Counted from the first letter of the stretch, positions 10,252 through 19,264 are shown. The stretch is DNA of 64,000 nt from Hydrogenophaga sp. SL48 (GCF_021729865.1 NZ_CP063400.1:2728001-2792000), one strand, 5' to 3'. Program-made: numbers and translations. The notes: generated from the sequence alone by a model not told the origin.

Positions 10252-11382
10252 ATGGCCAAACGCGATTTTTACGAGATTCTGGGCGTGCCGAAGAACGCTT
10301 CGGACGAAGAAATCAAGAAGGCGTATCGCAAGCTCGCGATGAAGCACCACCCTGACCGCAACCAGGGTGACACGGCCAAAGCCGCCGAAGAAAAATTCAA
10401 GGAAGCCAAAGAGGCCTACGAGATGCTGAGCGACGCGCAGAAGCGCGCCGCCTACGACCAGCACGGCCACGCCGGCGTGGACCCCAACATGCGCGGCGGC
10501 CCCGGCGCCGAAGGCTTCGCGGGCTTCGGCGACGCCTTCGGCGACATCTTCGGCGACATCTTTGGCGGCCAGCGCGGCCAGCGCGGCGGCCGACAGGTCT
10601 ACCGCGGCGCCGACCTGTCCTACGCCATGGAGATCAGCCTCGAAGAGGCGGCGGCCGGCAAAGAGAGCCAGATCCGCATCCCCAGCTGGGACGACTGCGA
10701 AAGCTGCAAGGGCACGGGCGCCAAACCCGGCACCAGCGTCAAGACCTGCTCCACCTGCCACGGCCAGGGCCAGGTGCAGATGCGCCAGGGCTTCTTCAGC
10801 GTGCAGCAGACCTGCCCCACCTGCCACGGCAGCGGCAAGATCATCCCCGAGCCCTGCACCGCCTGCAGCGGCCAGGGCAAGATCAAGAAGCAGAAGACGC
10901 TGGAAATCAAGATCCCCGCCGGCATCGACGACGGCCAGCGCATCCGCTCCAGCGGCAACGGCGAGCCCGGCCAGAACGGCGGCCCGGCCGGCGACCTCTA
11001 CATCGAAGTGCGGCTGCGCAAGCACGACATCTTCGAACGCGAGGGCGACGACCTGCACTGCCAAGTGCCGGTGAGCATGACCACCGCCGCACTCGGCGGC
11101 GAGATCGACGTGCCCACCCTGCAAGGCAAGGCCACCATCGACCTGCCCGAAGGCACCCAGAGCGGCAAGACCTTCCGCCTGCGCGGCAAGGGCGTCAAGG
11201 GCGTGCGCAGCAGCTACCCCGGCGACCTGTACTGCCACGTGGCGGTCGAGACGCCGGTGAAGCTGACCGAACACCAGCGCAAGCTGCTCAAGGAACTCGA
11301 CGAGTCGTTCAAGAAGGGCGGCCACAAGCACAGCCCGAACGACAAGGGATGGTTTGAAAAGGCGAAGAGCTTTTTCAGCTGA
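10252..11382 (+). CDS. dnaJ: chaperone protein DnaJ (Hsp40)
   Basis: DnaJ (376 residues) delivers substrates to DnaK and stimulates its ATPase. The J domain (residues 1-70) contains the HPD motif in [12 protein letters not shown] Gly/Phe-rich segment ([19 protein letters not shown]) follows. The zinc region has four CxxCxGxG-type repeats ([32 protein letters not shown]), and the C-terminal substrate-binding domains follow. The length is typical. ATG 10252 lies 84 bp after dnaK, with the tetraloop hairpin between. Confidence 0.98.
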   Translation: MAKRDFYEILGVPKNASDEEIKKAYRKLAMKHHPDRNQGDTAKAAEEKFKEAKEAYEMLSDAQKRAAYDQHGHAGVDPNMRGGPGAEGFAGFGDAFGDIFGDIFGGQRGQRGGRQVYRGADLSYAMEISLEEAAAGKESQIRIPSWDDCESCKGTGAKPGTSVKTCSTCHGQGQVQMRQGFFSVQQTCPTCHGSGKIIPEPCTACSGQGKIKKQKTLEIKIPAGIDDGQRIRSSGNGEPGQNGGPAGDLYIEVRLRKHDIFEREGDDLHCQVPVSMTTAALGGEIDVPTLQGKATIDLPEGTQSGKTFRLRGKGVKGVRSSYPGDLYCHVAVETPVKLTEHQRKLLKELDESFKKGGHKHSPNDKGWFEKAKSFFS

Positions 11383-11410
11383 TTGCCCCTCAGGGGTTCA
11401 GAAATGGGAA

Positions 11411-11442
11411 GGGGCGACGGGTGACCGTCGCCCCATTTTTAT
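11411..11442 (+). terminator. intrinsic terminator after dnaJ
   Basis: GGGGCGACGG (11411-11420), loop GTGA, CCGTCGCCCC (11425-11434), then ATTTTTAT. Perfect 10-bp stem with a T-tract, 28 bp after the dnaJ stop. Confidence 0.9.
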
Positions 11443-11496
11443 AGGGCTGCGCTCAGGAAGCGGATCGTCGGAGCATCAGCCGCCACTCGGGCAGGA

Positions 11497-11937
11497 TCAG
11501 ACGCCCCCCTTCGGCCCAGCCAGCAGCGCCAACGTCTTCGGGCAACGAACGCCACCGTAGAACTGCTGCAACGCCGCTGCGAACTCGGACGCGTCCGGGG
11601 CCACCGACTCGAACAGTGTCAGGCAACTGCGGAACTTGAGCGCGTCGACGGGGCCCAGGATGGCCTCCGCGCTCCGGCCGGCGTGCTGCCTCATGACGCG
11701 CACGCATTCCATCAGTCGCGGCCCCAGCAGTGGATGGGCCAGGTAAGCCACTGCCTCGGCCTTTCCGCTGATGCCATAGAACTGGGCGTGGTGGCTGTGC
11801 CCCAGCCCCCGGAGTTGGGGCAACACGAACCAGATCCAGTGGGTTTGTTTTCTGGCTTGCTTCAGTTCGGCGAGCGCGGTCTCGTAACTGTCGGACTGGG
11901 CATCCATGAAGCGGAGGAGATGGAAAGGGTCTGGCAT
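11497..11937 (-). CDS. DUF1810 family protein
   Basis: This 146-residue protein matches DUF1810 by its conserved core: a QSDSYETALAELKQARKQTHWIW-type helix ending in the WIWFVLPQLRGLG motif, then FYGISGKAEAVAYLAHPLLGPRL. Members resemble a family of uncharacterised bacterial proteins thought to bind small ligands; the function is not known. ATG 11937 gives the expected MPDPFHLLRFMDAQ start. It is convergent with dnaJ across the terminator and 24 bp downstream of the oxidoreductase gene on the same strand. Confidence 0.85.
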   Translation of the reverse strand: MPDPFHLLRFMDAQSDSYETALAELKQARKQTHWIWFVLPQLRGLGHSHHAQFYGISGKAEAVAYLAHPLLGPRLMECVRVMRQHAGRSAEAILGPVDALKFRSCLTLFESVAPDASEFAAALQQFYGGVRCPKTLALLAGPKGGV

Positions 11938-11961
11938 GGTTGACTCCGGCCCGCAAGTGCT

Positions 11962-12537
11962 TCACGTCAAAAAAAACGACTTCGACAGCCCCACCGCTTC
12001 GGCATCTCCTTGGGATGCCTCCGGCGGCCCACCCTTGCCCCACAACACCCCGGCCATCGGCATGTCCAGAAACTTCGCGCACATCGCCGTCGAGTCGATC
12101 ATGGGCTGCGCCTTGGCCCGGTCGCCGTTGGTGGTGATCAGCCACAAGCGTTTCTGGCTCATCTGCGCCTTGAACTCCAGGCCCGGCACGCGCAGCCAGG
12201 CGCTCCAGTGGTCGAGGTAGGCCTTGAGCGTGGCGGGGAAGCTGAACCAGTAGACGGGCGCGACGAAGACGAGGTCGGTGCAGGCCAGTGTCTGGTCCAG
12301 CAGGTTGCGCATCACGCTGCCGTCGTCGGGCATGGGGTAGCTGCCGACGGTGTGGCGCTGGTCGATGAACTCGGGGATGCCGGCGCGGGCCAGGTGCACC
12401 CAGGTCTGTGTGGTATCGGGCGGCAGGCTGGCCGCGGCCTGGCGGGCCAGCCACTCGGTGTTGCCGACGTGGCCGGGTTCGCGGGTGGAGGCGATGAGGA
12501 AGAGGACGTGGCGGGCTGAGGTCATGCCGGAAAGCAT
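11962..12537 (-). CDS. flavodoxin-like NAD(P)H-dependent oxidoreductase
   Basis: This 191-residue flavodoxin-fold protein resembles NADPH-dependent FMN reductases and quinone reductases. HVLFLIASTREPGHVGNTEW carries the FMN phosphate loop. VFVAPVYWFSFPATLKAYLDHW is the conserved flavin-ring-binding segment, and LWLITTNGD the next strand. It probably reduces FMN or quinones in the cytoplasm. An alternative start is the ATG four codons in (12525), which leaves MTSARHVLF at the N-terminus; neither has a strong ribosome binding site. It lies 22 bp after the VOC gene on the same strand. Confidence 0.82.
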   Translation of the reverse strand: MLSGMTSARHVLFLIASTREPGHVGNTEWLARQAAASLPPDTTQTWVHLARAGIPEFIDQRHTVGSYPMPDDGSVMRNLLDQTLACTDLVFVAPVYWFSFPATLKAYLDHWSAWLRVPGLEFKAQMSQKRLWLITTNGDRAKAQPMIDSTAMCAKFLDMPMAGVLWGKGGPPEASQGDAEAVGLSKSFFLT

Positions 12538-12559
12538 ACCGGCACCGGCTCGCCGGCCC

Positions 12560-12937
12560 TCACGCCATCGAGTGCAAACCCACCCGGTTGCCCTCGGTGT
12601 CGATGAAGTGGGCGAAGAAGCCGAAGCCGCTGCCGATGTCGGTCTTGGGCACGGTCACCGAGCCGCCCGCGCCCTCGACCCGCGCGAGCGTCGGCGCCAA
12701 GTCGTCACCGCCGTTGAGGTAGACCAGCGTGCCACTGCGCGAGGGCGTGGCGCCCTCTTCCAGCACGATGGCGCCGCCCACCGAGTCCGGGCCCATGGAG
12801 AGGAAACCCATGGTGGACGGCCCCATGGTCATGGTCTCGATGGGCCGGCCGAGCACGGTTTCGTAGAAGGCCTTGGCGCGGGCGAAGTCGGTGACGGGGA
12901 TTTCAAACCAGTTGATGGCGTGAGGGGTGGTGGACAC
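12560..12937 (-). CDS. VOC (glyoxalase/bleomycin-resistance fold) family protein
   Basis: This 125-residue protein has the vicinal-oxygen-chelate fold. INWFEIPVTDFARAKAFYETVLG is the classic first module and VPKTDIGSGFGFFAHFIDTEGNRVGLHSM the closing one, which resembles the single-domain glyoxalase-like proteins of unknown substrate. The FIDTEGN motif holds the likely metal-side glutamate. ATG 12937 begins MSTTPHAINW. The function cannot be narrowed further. Confidence 0.85.
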   Translation of the reverse strand: MSTTPHAINWFEIPVTDFARAKAFYETVLGRPIETMTMGPSTMGFLSMGPDSVGGAIVLEEGATPSRSGTLVYLNGGDDLAPTLARVEGAGGSVTVPKTDIGSGFGFFAHFIDTEGNRVGLHSMA

Positions 12938-13015
12938 GGTGATCTCCGGTGTGTGACGGGGTGGCCACTGTGCCCCGTGATCGAGAGCGGGTCAACCAAC
13001 GCACGCAGACCCGCC

Positions 13016-13156
13016 TCACACAGAGGCGTCTTCCGCCAGCAACGGCACACCCGAGCGGCGCGCGGCGTCGACCACGGCGCGCAGCAACGGCACACGAAAG
13101 AAGGCCCGCCCGGCGGGCAGCTCGGTGAGCGGCGCTTGGAGGTCTTTGAGCTTCAT
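13016..13156 (-). pseudogene. 46-codon remnant downstream of the antitoxin, possibly a truncated RES toxin
   Basis: A 46-residue frame starts MKLKDLQAPLTELPAGRAFF and stops at 13016. It begins 12 bp after the antitoxin stop, exactly where a cotranscribed toxin would lie. The ELPAGRAFFRV segment resembles the start of RES-domain toxins, but the remaining 100 or more residues of such a toxin are absent. A 14-bp direct repeat, CAGCAACGGCACAC, at 13037-13050 and 13082-13095 lies inside it and could mark a rearrangement. The toxin identity is an inference from position and a short similarity. Confidence 0.4.
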
Positions 13157-13168
13157 GGGCAGGGGTCG

Positions 13169-13642
13169 TCAATGACCCTCTGCGGTGGCCAGGCCCAGCA
13201 CGCGCTGCGCATCCACACCCTGCTCCAGCGCCACGCGGGGCGTCTGCCCGTCCAGCGCCGGGTGCGGACTCTCCAGGAAGGCCAGCAGCTGCCAGCCATC
13301 GGTGGCACCCAGCGCCTGCGACAGCGGCTGGAGGTGCGGGAACACGAAGGGCTCGAACTGCCAGCGCGGCAGCTTGTAGCCGCGCCGCAGGTGCGCCACA
13401 CCGATGCAGCGGCCGGCCTTGATCCAGGCGTTGATGGTCACGCGCGTGGCGCCCGCCAGTTCGGCGGCTTCGTCGGTGGTGACCATGTCGGCGGCCTGGA
13501 TGCGCTCGCGCCGGTAGGCCGCGCCCGAGCGCATCAGCATGGTGGTTTGCGCTTCGTGGGCGTAGGCGTCGGCAGGTAAGCGAGCGGTGCTCAGGCGCGG
13601 CTCTTTTACCGTGGCCCCCAAAGGAATGGCCAGTGTGTTCAT
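13169..13642 (-). CDS. Xre/MbcA/ParS-type (DUF2384) antitoxin
   Basis: This 157-residue protein has a helix-turn-helix in the middle (MVTTDEAAELAGATRVTINAWIKAGR, about residues 67-92). Its C-terminus (LLAFLESPHPALDGQTPRVALEQG) matches the toxin-binding domain of MbcA/ParS/Xre antitoxins, which neutralise RES NAD-degrading toxins and repress their own operon. ATG 13642 is preferred because it follows promoter-like sequence. No intact toxin follows, so this is probably an orphan antitoxin kept as a regulator or as protection. Confidence 0.75.
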   Translation of the reverse strand: MNTLAIPLGATVKEPRLSTARLPADAYAHEAQTTMLMRSGAAYRRERIQAADMVTTDEAAELAGATRVTINAWIKAGRCIGVAHLRRGYKLPRWQFEPFVFPHLQPLSQALGATDGWQLLAFLESPHPALDGQTPRVALEQGVDAQRVLGLATAEGH

Positions 13643-13678
13643 GATGGGTCCCTGTTGAATTGTTATGACTGCGATTTT

Positions 13679-13703
13679 TGGTCAATACGATGGACTGGTC
13701 AAT
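13679..13703. promoter_or_regulatory. direct repeat TGGTCAAT overlapping the presumed antitoxin promoter
   Basis: TGGTCAAT occurs at 13679-13686 and 13696-13703, 17 bp apart. On the minus strand each copy reads ATTGACCA and so contains TTGACC, a good -35 hexamer. The spacing of about one and a half helical turns suits an autorepressor site, here probably for the antitoxin. Confidence 0.4.
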
Positions 13704-13732
13704 TTTTTAGAGCTCGTTTTCTCGCAGAAAAC

Positions 13733-14962
13733 ATGGTGTTACTCAACGACCCCGACCTCATCGTCGCCCGCCCCGAAGGACTTTACTGCCCGGCGGGCGA
13801 CTTCTTCATCGACCCCTGGCGACCGGTGCAACGGGCCGTGATCACGCACGGGCATTCGGACCACGCGCGCTGGGGCCACGCGCACTACCTGGCGCACACG
13901 CACAGCGCGGGCACGCTGCGCCAGCGCCTGGGGACCGACATCACCCTGCAGACGCTGGACTACGGCGAGGTGATTGAACACCACGGCGTGCGGCTCTCGC
14001 TGCACCCCGCCGGGCATGTGCTGGGCTCGGCCCAGGTGCGGCTGGAGCACGGCGGCAGGGTCTGGGTCGCGTCGGGCGACTACAAGACCGAGGCCGACGG
14101 CACCTGCGCGCCCTTCGAGCCGGTGCGCTGCGACACCTTCATCACCGAATCCACCTTCGGCCTGCCCATCTACCGCTGGCCCACGCAGGCGGTGCTGTTC
14201 GACGACATCAACGCCTGGTGGCGCCGCAACGCCGACGAGGGCCGTGCCTCGGTGCTGCTGTGTTACGCCTTCGGCAAGGCGCAGCGGCTGCTGCATGGCG
14301 TGGACGCCAGCATCGGCCCCATCGTCGTGCACGGGGCGGTGGAGCCGCTCAATGCGGTGTACCGCGCAGCCGGCGTCGAGTTGCCGCCCACCCACCGCGT
14401 GACCGAACTCGACAAGACCGCGCTGCAGCGCGCGCTGGTGCTCGCCCCACCCTCGGCCCAGGGCACGCCGTGGATGAAGCGCTTCGGCGCTGACGCGGTG
14501 GACGCGTTCGCGAGCGGCTGGATGCTGGTGCGCGGCACGCGGCGGCGACGCGGCGTGGACCGGGGCTTCGTCATGTCCGACCACGCCGACTGGCCGGGGC
14601 TGATGAGCGCCATCAAGGCAACCGGCGCCGAACACATCCGCGTCACGCACGGCAGCGTGCCGGTGCTGGTGCGCTGGCTGACCGAGCAGGGGCTGGACGC
14701 GCAGGCCTTCGAGACCGAGTACGGCGCCGAAGACGCGGCGGACGCCCCCACGTCCGTTCGCCCTGAGTCCTTCGGCGGTGCTCAGGACAGGCCTGTCGAA
14801 GGGTCGCCCGACGCTGTACCCGTTCGCCCTGAGCCTGTCGAAGGGCCTGCCTCGGAAGGGCTTCGACAGGCTCAGCCCGAACGGTTCAGTGAGCGTGCCA
14901 ACAAGGATCAAAGACACAGAGCCGAAGGTGGTGAACCTGTCGACGGGAGCGACACGCCATGA
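13733..14962 (+). CDS. ligase-associated MBL-fold DNA exonuclease
   Basis: This is a 409-residue metallo-beta-lactamase/beta-CASP-like nuclease of the type encoded beside bacterial ATP-dependent DNA ligases. The metal motif THGHSDHARWG (about residue 40), PAGHVLGSAQV and SGDYKTEADG follow in order, then ESTFGLPIYRW and, near the end, VMSDHADW. It is thought to trim DNA ends for the ligase during damage repair. ATG 13733 is preferred because the upstream open frame is promoter sequence. The gene overlaps the ligase by ATGA. Residues of about 341-384 come from a palindromic repeat cluster (14755-14884) and are probably a late C-terminal extension. Confidence 0.87.
   Translation: MVLLNDPDLIVARPEGLYCPAGDFFIDPWRPVQRAVITHGHSDHARWGHAHYLAHTHSAGTLRQRLGTDITLQTLDYGEVIEHHGVRLSLHPAGHVLGSAQVRLEHGGRVWVASGDYKTEADGTCAPFEPVRCDTFITESTFGLPIYRWPTQAVLFDDINAWWRRNADEGRASVLLCYAFGKAQRLLHGVDASIGPIVVHGAVEPLNAVYRAAGVELPPTHRVTELDKTALQRALVLAPPSAQGTPWMKRFGADAVDAFASGWMLVRGTRRRRGVDRGFVMSDHADWPGLMSAIKATGAEHIRVTHGSVPVLVRWLTEQGLDAQAFETEYGAEDAADAPTSVRPESFGGAQDRPVEGSPDAVPVRPEPVEGPASEGLRQAQPERFSERANKDQRHRAEGGEPVDGSDTP
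14755..14884. repeat. cluster of CCTGTCGAAGGG-type palindromic repeats inside the exonuclease 3' end
   Basis: CGTTCGCCCTGAGCCTGTCG (14821-14840) continues as AAGGG. An inverted copy with CTTCGACAGGCTCAG lies at 14858-14884, and a mosaic first copy with CTCAGGACAGG and CCTGTCGAAGGG lies at 14755-14803. These are the short palindromes widely dispersed in environmental proteobacteria, normally intergenic. Here they are translated. Confidence 0.85.
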
Positions 14963-16614
14963 AGCGCTTCGCCGCGCTCTACCGCGAGCTGGACGCCAGC
15001 ACCGCCACGCGCGAGAAGCAGGCCGCGCTGCAGCGCTACTTCAGCGAAGCGCCCGCGGCAGACGCGGCCTGGGCGGTGTACTTTCTGGCGGGCGGCAAGC
15101 CGCGCCAGACCGTGCCCACGCGCGCGCTGCGCGAGCTGGCGCAGGCGGCGGCGGGCCTGCCCGAGTGGCTGTTTGAAGAGAGCTACCAGACCGTGGGCGA
15201 CCTGGCCGAAACGGTGTCGCTGCTGCTGCCGCCCGCCGGTGCACCGGTGGACCGCGGGCTGGCCGAGTGGCTGAGCTTGCACCTGCTGCCGCTGCGCGGC
15301 CTGCCGCCCGACGTGTTGACCGAACGCCTGCGCGCGCAGTGGAACGCCCTGCCCGACAACCAGCGTTTCATCTATTTCAAACTCATCACCGGCGGCTTCC
15401 GCGTGGGCGTGTCCAAGCTGCAGATGACGCAGGCGCTGGCGGCCGTGGCCGGCGTTGCACCTCAGCGCGTGGCGCAGCGGCTCATGGGCTACACGCACAT
15501 CGGTGCCCAGCCCTCGGCGGCCGACTACGCGGCGCTGGTGGCGCCAGAAAGCAGCATCGAGCAAGACCAGAAAACCAGCGGCCAGCCCTACCCCTTCTTC
15601 CTCGCGCATCCGTTCAACGAAGCGCTGGATCGGTTCGATCAACTGCTGGGCCCGCCCGCCGACTGGCAGGTGGAATGGAAATGGGACGGCATCCGCGCAC
15701 AACTCGTGAAACGCGCGGGCCAGGTCTGGCTCTGGTCGCGCGGCGAGGAGCTGGTGACCGAGCGTTTCCCCGAGCTCGCCGCGCTGGGCGAAGCGCTGCC
15801 GGAGGGCACGGTGCTCGACGGCGAGATCGTGGTCTGGCGCGAAGACAAGCCGCAGCCCTTCGCCGATCTGCAAAAGCGCATCGGCCGCAAGACGCTGGGC
15901 CCCAAGATCCTGCGCGAGCTGCCGGTGGCGCTGCTGGCCTACGACCTGCTGGAACACGAAGGCATGGACCTGCGCGAGCAGCCGCTGCACGCGCGCCGCG
16001 CCACGCTGGACGCGCTGGTGCAGGACCTCAACCACCCGCTGCTGATCGCCAGCCCTGTGCTCACCGGCGACACCTGGGCACAACTCGCCACCCAACGCGA
16101 AGCAGCGCGCGAACGCGGCACCGAAGGCTTCATGCTCAAGCAGCGCGCCAGCGGCTACGGTGTGGGCCGCACCAAGGCCGCCGGCACCTGGTGGAAATGG
16201 AAGACCGACCCCATGAGCGTGGACGCGGTGCTGATCTACGCCCAGCGCGGCCACGGCCGCCGCGCCAGCGTGTACAGCGACTACACCTTCGCGGTGTGGA
16301 ACGCGCCACCCGGCACCGAAGGCCGGCAGCTGGTGCCCTTCGCCAAGGCCTACTCGGGCCTGAGCGACGCCGAGATGGCGCGGGTAGACACCATCATCCG
16401 CGCGACCACCATCGAGAGCTTCGGCCCGGTGCGCAGCGTGCGGCCCACACTGGTGTTCGAGCTCGGCTTCGAGGGCATTGGCCGCAGCCCGCGCCACAAG
16501 AGCGGCATCGCGGTGCGCTTTCCGCGCATGCTGCGCTGGCGCGAAGACAAGCCGGTCGAAGAAGCCGACTCGCTGCAGACGCTGGCGGCGCTGCTGCCGG
16601 GTCAGACCGGCTGA
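14959..16614 (+). CDS. ATP-dependent DNA ligase (damage-response, LigC/LigB-like)
   Basis: This is a 551-residue ATP-dependent DNA ligase of the group linked to DNA-damage response and found with the MBL exonuclease. The N-terminal helical domain covers residues 1-210. The adenylation motif EWKWDGIRAQ has Lys241 as the AMP-accepting residue. VLDGEIVVW, EGFMLKQRASGYGVGR and WWKWK are the other nucleotidyltransferase motifs, followed by an OB domain. It seals nicks with ATP instead of NAD. Start ATG overlaps the exonuclease stop. The usual helicase partner gene does not follow; its 3' end overlaps the convergent LysR gene by 13 bp. Confidence 0.92.
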   Translation: MKRFAALYRELDASTATREKQAALQRYFSEAPAADAAWAVYFLAGGKPRQTVPTRALRELAQAAAGLPEWLFEESYQTVGDLAETVSLLLPPAGAPVDRGLAEWLSLHLLPLRGLPPDVLTERLRAQWNALPDNQRFIYFKLITGGFRVGVSKLQMTQALAAVAGVAPQRVAQRLMGYTHIGAQPSAADYAALVAPESSIEQDQKTSGQPYPFFLAHPFNEALDRFDQLLGPPADWQVEWKWDGIRAQLVKRAGQVWLWSRGEELVTERFPELAALGEALPEGTVLDGEIVVWREDKPQPFADLQKRIGRKTLGPKILRELPVALLAYDLLEHEGMDLREQPLHARRATLDALVQDLNHPLLIASPVLTGDTWAQLATQREAARERGTEGFMLKQRASGYGVGRTKAAGTWWKWKTDPMSVDAVLIYAQRGHGRRASVYSDYTFAVWNAPPGTEGRQLVPFAKAYSGLSDAEMARVDTIIRATTIESFGPVRSVRPTLVFELGFEGIGRSPRHKSGIAVRFPRMLRWREDKPVEEADSLQTLAALLPGQTG

Positions 16615-17501
16615 GCGCAGGGGCCCAGCGCAGCCACCAGGTGGTCGATCAGCGCGCGCACCTTGGGCGCGGTGTGGCGCGAGGCCGCGAACAGCAGGTA
16701 GGCCGTGCCCTGGTAGTGGTTGTCGAACACCCAGTCGGGCAGCAGCTGCACCACCCGGCCGGCGGCCAGCGCGTCACGAGCCACAAAATCGGGCACACAG
16801 CCCACGCCCAGACCGGCCTCCACCGCCGCCAGCCTCATCTCGCTGTGGTTGACTGTGTAGCGGCCGGAGACCGCCACCTCCACCACATCGCCGCCACGCA
16901 CCCAGCGCCAGCGGTTGTCGCGCTCCTGTTCGCCCAGCGAGAGACAGCTGTGGGCCATCAAGTCTTCGGGCGTGCGCACCGGGGGCCGGCCCGACAGGTA
17001 GGCCGGGCTGGCCAGCAACAGCTGGCGCACCGGCATCAGCGCACGGGCCACCATGCCGGGCGGCGGGTCGTCGGTCAGGCGGATCACGAGGTCGACGCCC
17101 TCGCGCAGCGCATCGACCGGCCGGTCCACCACCATCAGGTGCAGGTCCACCTCGGGACAACGTTGCAGAAAGGACAGCAGGGGCTGTTGCAGCACCTGGC
17201 GCGCAAAGGCCTTGGGGGCGCTGATGCGCACCCGTCCCCTGGGCACGCCCACATGCCCCTCGGCCACGCGCACCGTGGCCTGGGCCGCCGCCACCATCTC
17301 GCGCCCACGCTCCAGCACGTCCAGGCCGGCCTCGGTCAGGCGCAGCTGCCGCGTGCTCCGCTGGAGCAAGGCCACACCCATGACCTTCTCCAGCCGCGCG
17401 ACCTGGCGGCTCACGGCCGACGGCGTCTGCCCATGCTGCCGCGCCGCGGCCGAGAAACTGCCGGCCTCCGCCACGCGGACAAAAGCCACCAGCTCGTTCA
17501 T
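16602..17501 (-). CDS. LysR-family transcriptional regulator
   Basis: This 299-residue regulator starts MNELVAFVRVAEAGSFSAAAR, the standard LysR opening, with the helix-turn-helix at about residues 18-40 (QTPSAVSRQVARLEK). The effector domain shows PRGRVRISAPKAFARQVL and PLLSFLQRCPEVDLHL, typical of the CrgA/AaeR-like branch. ATG 17501 was chosen over the longer frame, which crosses the divergent promoter. It is transcribed away from the EamA transporter, which it may control (inference from the divergent pair). Confidence 0.88.
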   Translation of the reverse strand: MNELVAFVRVAEAGSFSAAARQHGQTPSAVSRQVARLEKVMGVALLQRSTRQLRLTEAGLDVLERGREMVAAAQATVRVAEGHVGVPRGRVRISAPKAFARQVLQQPLLSFLQRCPEVDLHLMVVDRPVDALREGVDLVIRLTDDPPPGMVARALMPVRQLLLASPAYLSGRPPVRTPEDLMAHSCLSLGEQERDNRWRWVRGGDVVEVAVSGRYTVNHSEMRLAAVEAGLGVGCVPDFVARDALAAGRVVQLLPDWVFDNHYQGTAYLLFAASRHTAPKVRALIDHLVAALGPCAQPV

Positions 17502-17593
17502 CACTTCAAGCACGTCATCTGTTCTCACGGCGCACAGCTCCTGTTCTGGCGGGCAGTCTAGTCGGCCAGCGGGTGCGGCCGAACAATCCGGGC

Positions 17594-18502
17594 ATGTCGC
17601 TTGCCACCGTTTCGTCCCGTCCTCCATGGCCCCGCCTGCCATCCGCCGAATGGCTGCTGCTGCTCGTCGCCATCGTCTGGGGCGGCAGCTACAGCGCCGC
17701 CAAGATCGCCACCGATCAGGTGCCGGTGCTTCAGTTCCTGTTGTTGCGCTTCGGCCTGACCTTCCTGCTTCTGTTGCCCGCGTTGCGCGGTCTGGCCGTG
17801 GCGTCCTGGCCTTCGGCGCTGGCCGGGGCCTCGCTGCTCGGCGCCAACCTGTTGGCGATCTTCGTCTGCGAGACCTTCGGGGTCTCGCTCACCACCGCGT
17901 CGAACGCGGCTTTCCTGATCAGCCTGTGTGTGGCGTTCACGCCCTTGTGCGAATGGTGGCTGCTCAAGGCCCGGCCCACCAGCGCGGTGATGGCCGCCGC
18001 AGCGCTGTCGCTGCTGGGCGCGGGTCTGCTGGCATTCCAGCATGGCGGCAGCGTGAAGGCGCTGGCGTGGGGCGATGCGCTCATGGTGCTGGCCGCCTTC
18101 CTGCGCGGGGTCATGGTCTGCCTGACGCGGCGCCACGGACAGCGCCACGGGTTGCCCGCCCTCACGATGACGGCGGTGCAGATGGGCGTGATGACGCTGG
18201 GCTCGGGGCTGCTGATGGTCACCGTGCAAGGCCCTGTGTGGACGCCGCTGCCGAGCAGTGCGTCTTTCTGGGGCGCCATGGCCTTCCTGGTCTTGCTGTG
18301 CACCCTGCTGGCCTTCTTCGTGCAGAACCACGCGGCGTCTCGCACCAGCCCTTCGCGGGTGGCCCTGCTGATGGGCAGCGAGCCGCTGTGGGGCGCGCTG
18401 ATCGCGGTGGCCTGGCTGGGCGACCGCCTCACGCTGCAAGGCTGGCTCGGTGGCCTGCTGATCGTGGCATCGGCCTGGTGGGTGACGCGCCCACGCCCTT
18501 GA
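17594..18502 (+). CDS. EamA/DMT-superfamily transporter
   Basis: This 302-residue membrane protein has about ten hydrophobic segments and the EamA repeat structure (AIVWGGSYSAAKIATDQVPVL at the N-terminal repeat, AALIAVAWLGDRLTLQGWLG near the end). Members export or import amino acids, metabolites or drugs; the substrate is unknown. ATG 17594 is preferred; GTG 17573 in frame is the alternative. It is divergent from the LysR gene with 92 bp between. Confidence 0.87.
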   Translation: MSLATVSSRPPWPRLPSAEWLLLLVAIVWGGSYSAAKIATDQVPVLQFLLLRFGLTFLLLLPALRGLAVASWPSALAGASLLGANLLAIFVCETFGVSLTTASNAAFLISLCVAFTPLCEWWLLKARPTSAVMAAAALSLLGAGLLAFQHGGSVKALAWGDALMVLAAFLRGVMVCLTRRHGQRHGLPALTMTAVQMGVMTLGSGLLMVTVQGPVWTPLPSSASFWGAMAFLVLLCTLLAFFVQNHAASRTSPSRVALLMGSEPLWGALIAVAWLGDRLTLQGWLGGLLIVASAWWVTRPRP

Positions 18503-18640
18503 CCTCAGTCCGGGCCATGCGGTGAAGCCGGGTGACCGCATGGCCACACCGGGCCCCACTGCGGGCCAGCCACGCACAGCGTGCAAGCTTCCCGCCCACG
18601 CACCACAATGCAGGCCTTCCCCACCCCCCGAGCCGCCGCC

Positions 18641-19264
18641 ATGACCCTCACCGTCCACCACCTCAACAACTCCCGCTCGCAGCGCCTGCTGTGGCTGCTC
18701 GAAGAGCTGGAACTGCCCTACGACATCCGCTTCTACGAGCGCGACAAAAGCACCATGCTCGCGCCGCCCGAGCTCAAGAAGGTGCACCCGCTGGGCAAGT
18801 CGCCGGTGCTGGAAGACGGCGCCGTGAAGCTGGTGGAGACCGGCGCCATCTGCGAATACCTGGTCGAGAAAACCGGCCAGCTCGGCCCGGCCGACAGCGG
18901 CGTGGGCCAGCGCCGCTACCGCCAGTTTCTGCACTATGCCGAGGGCTCGGTCATGCCCATGCTGCTGCTCATCCTGGCCATGTCCAAGATCCCCGTGCTG
19001 GGCAGCATCGCGATCAAGAAAGTCCAGCCCATGCTCGATGTGCACCTCGACTACATCGAGCAGGAACTCGCCTCACGCCCCTGGTTCGCGGGCCAGCAGA
19101 TGACCGCCGCCGACATCATGATGAGCTTCCCGCTCGAAGCCGCCGTCTCGCGCGGCGGCCTGGGCGCCTCGCGGCCCGCCACCATGGCCTGGCTCAAGAA
19201 AATCCACGCCCGCCCGGCCTATAAGCGTGCGCTGGAAAAAGGCGGCACGTACGACTACGCCTGA
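18641..19264 (+). CDS. glutathione S-transferase family protein
   Basis: This 207-residue cytosolic GST has the N-terminal thioredoxin-like domain (LNNSRSQRLLWLLEELELPYDI, with the catalytic region SRSQR), HPLGKSPVLEDG holding the cis-proline, and ETGAICEYL for glutathione binding. The C-terminal helical domain follows and ends RPAYKRALEKGGTYDYA, typical for the family. ATG 18641 matches the family start. Its TGA is in the same frame as the truncated pdeM that follows immediately, which marks an abnormal junction. Confidence 0.9.
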   Translation: MTLTVHHLNNSRSQRLLWLLEELELPYDIRFYERDKSTMLAPPELKKVHPLGKSPVLEDGAVKLVETGAICEYLVEKTGQLGPADSGVGQRRYRQFLHYAEGSVMPMLLLILAMSKIPVLGSIAIKKVQPMLDVHLDYIEQELASRPWFAGQQMTAADIMMSFPLEAAVSRGGLGASRPATMAWLKKIHARPAYKRALEKGGTYDYA

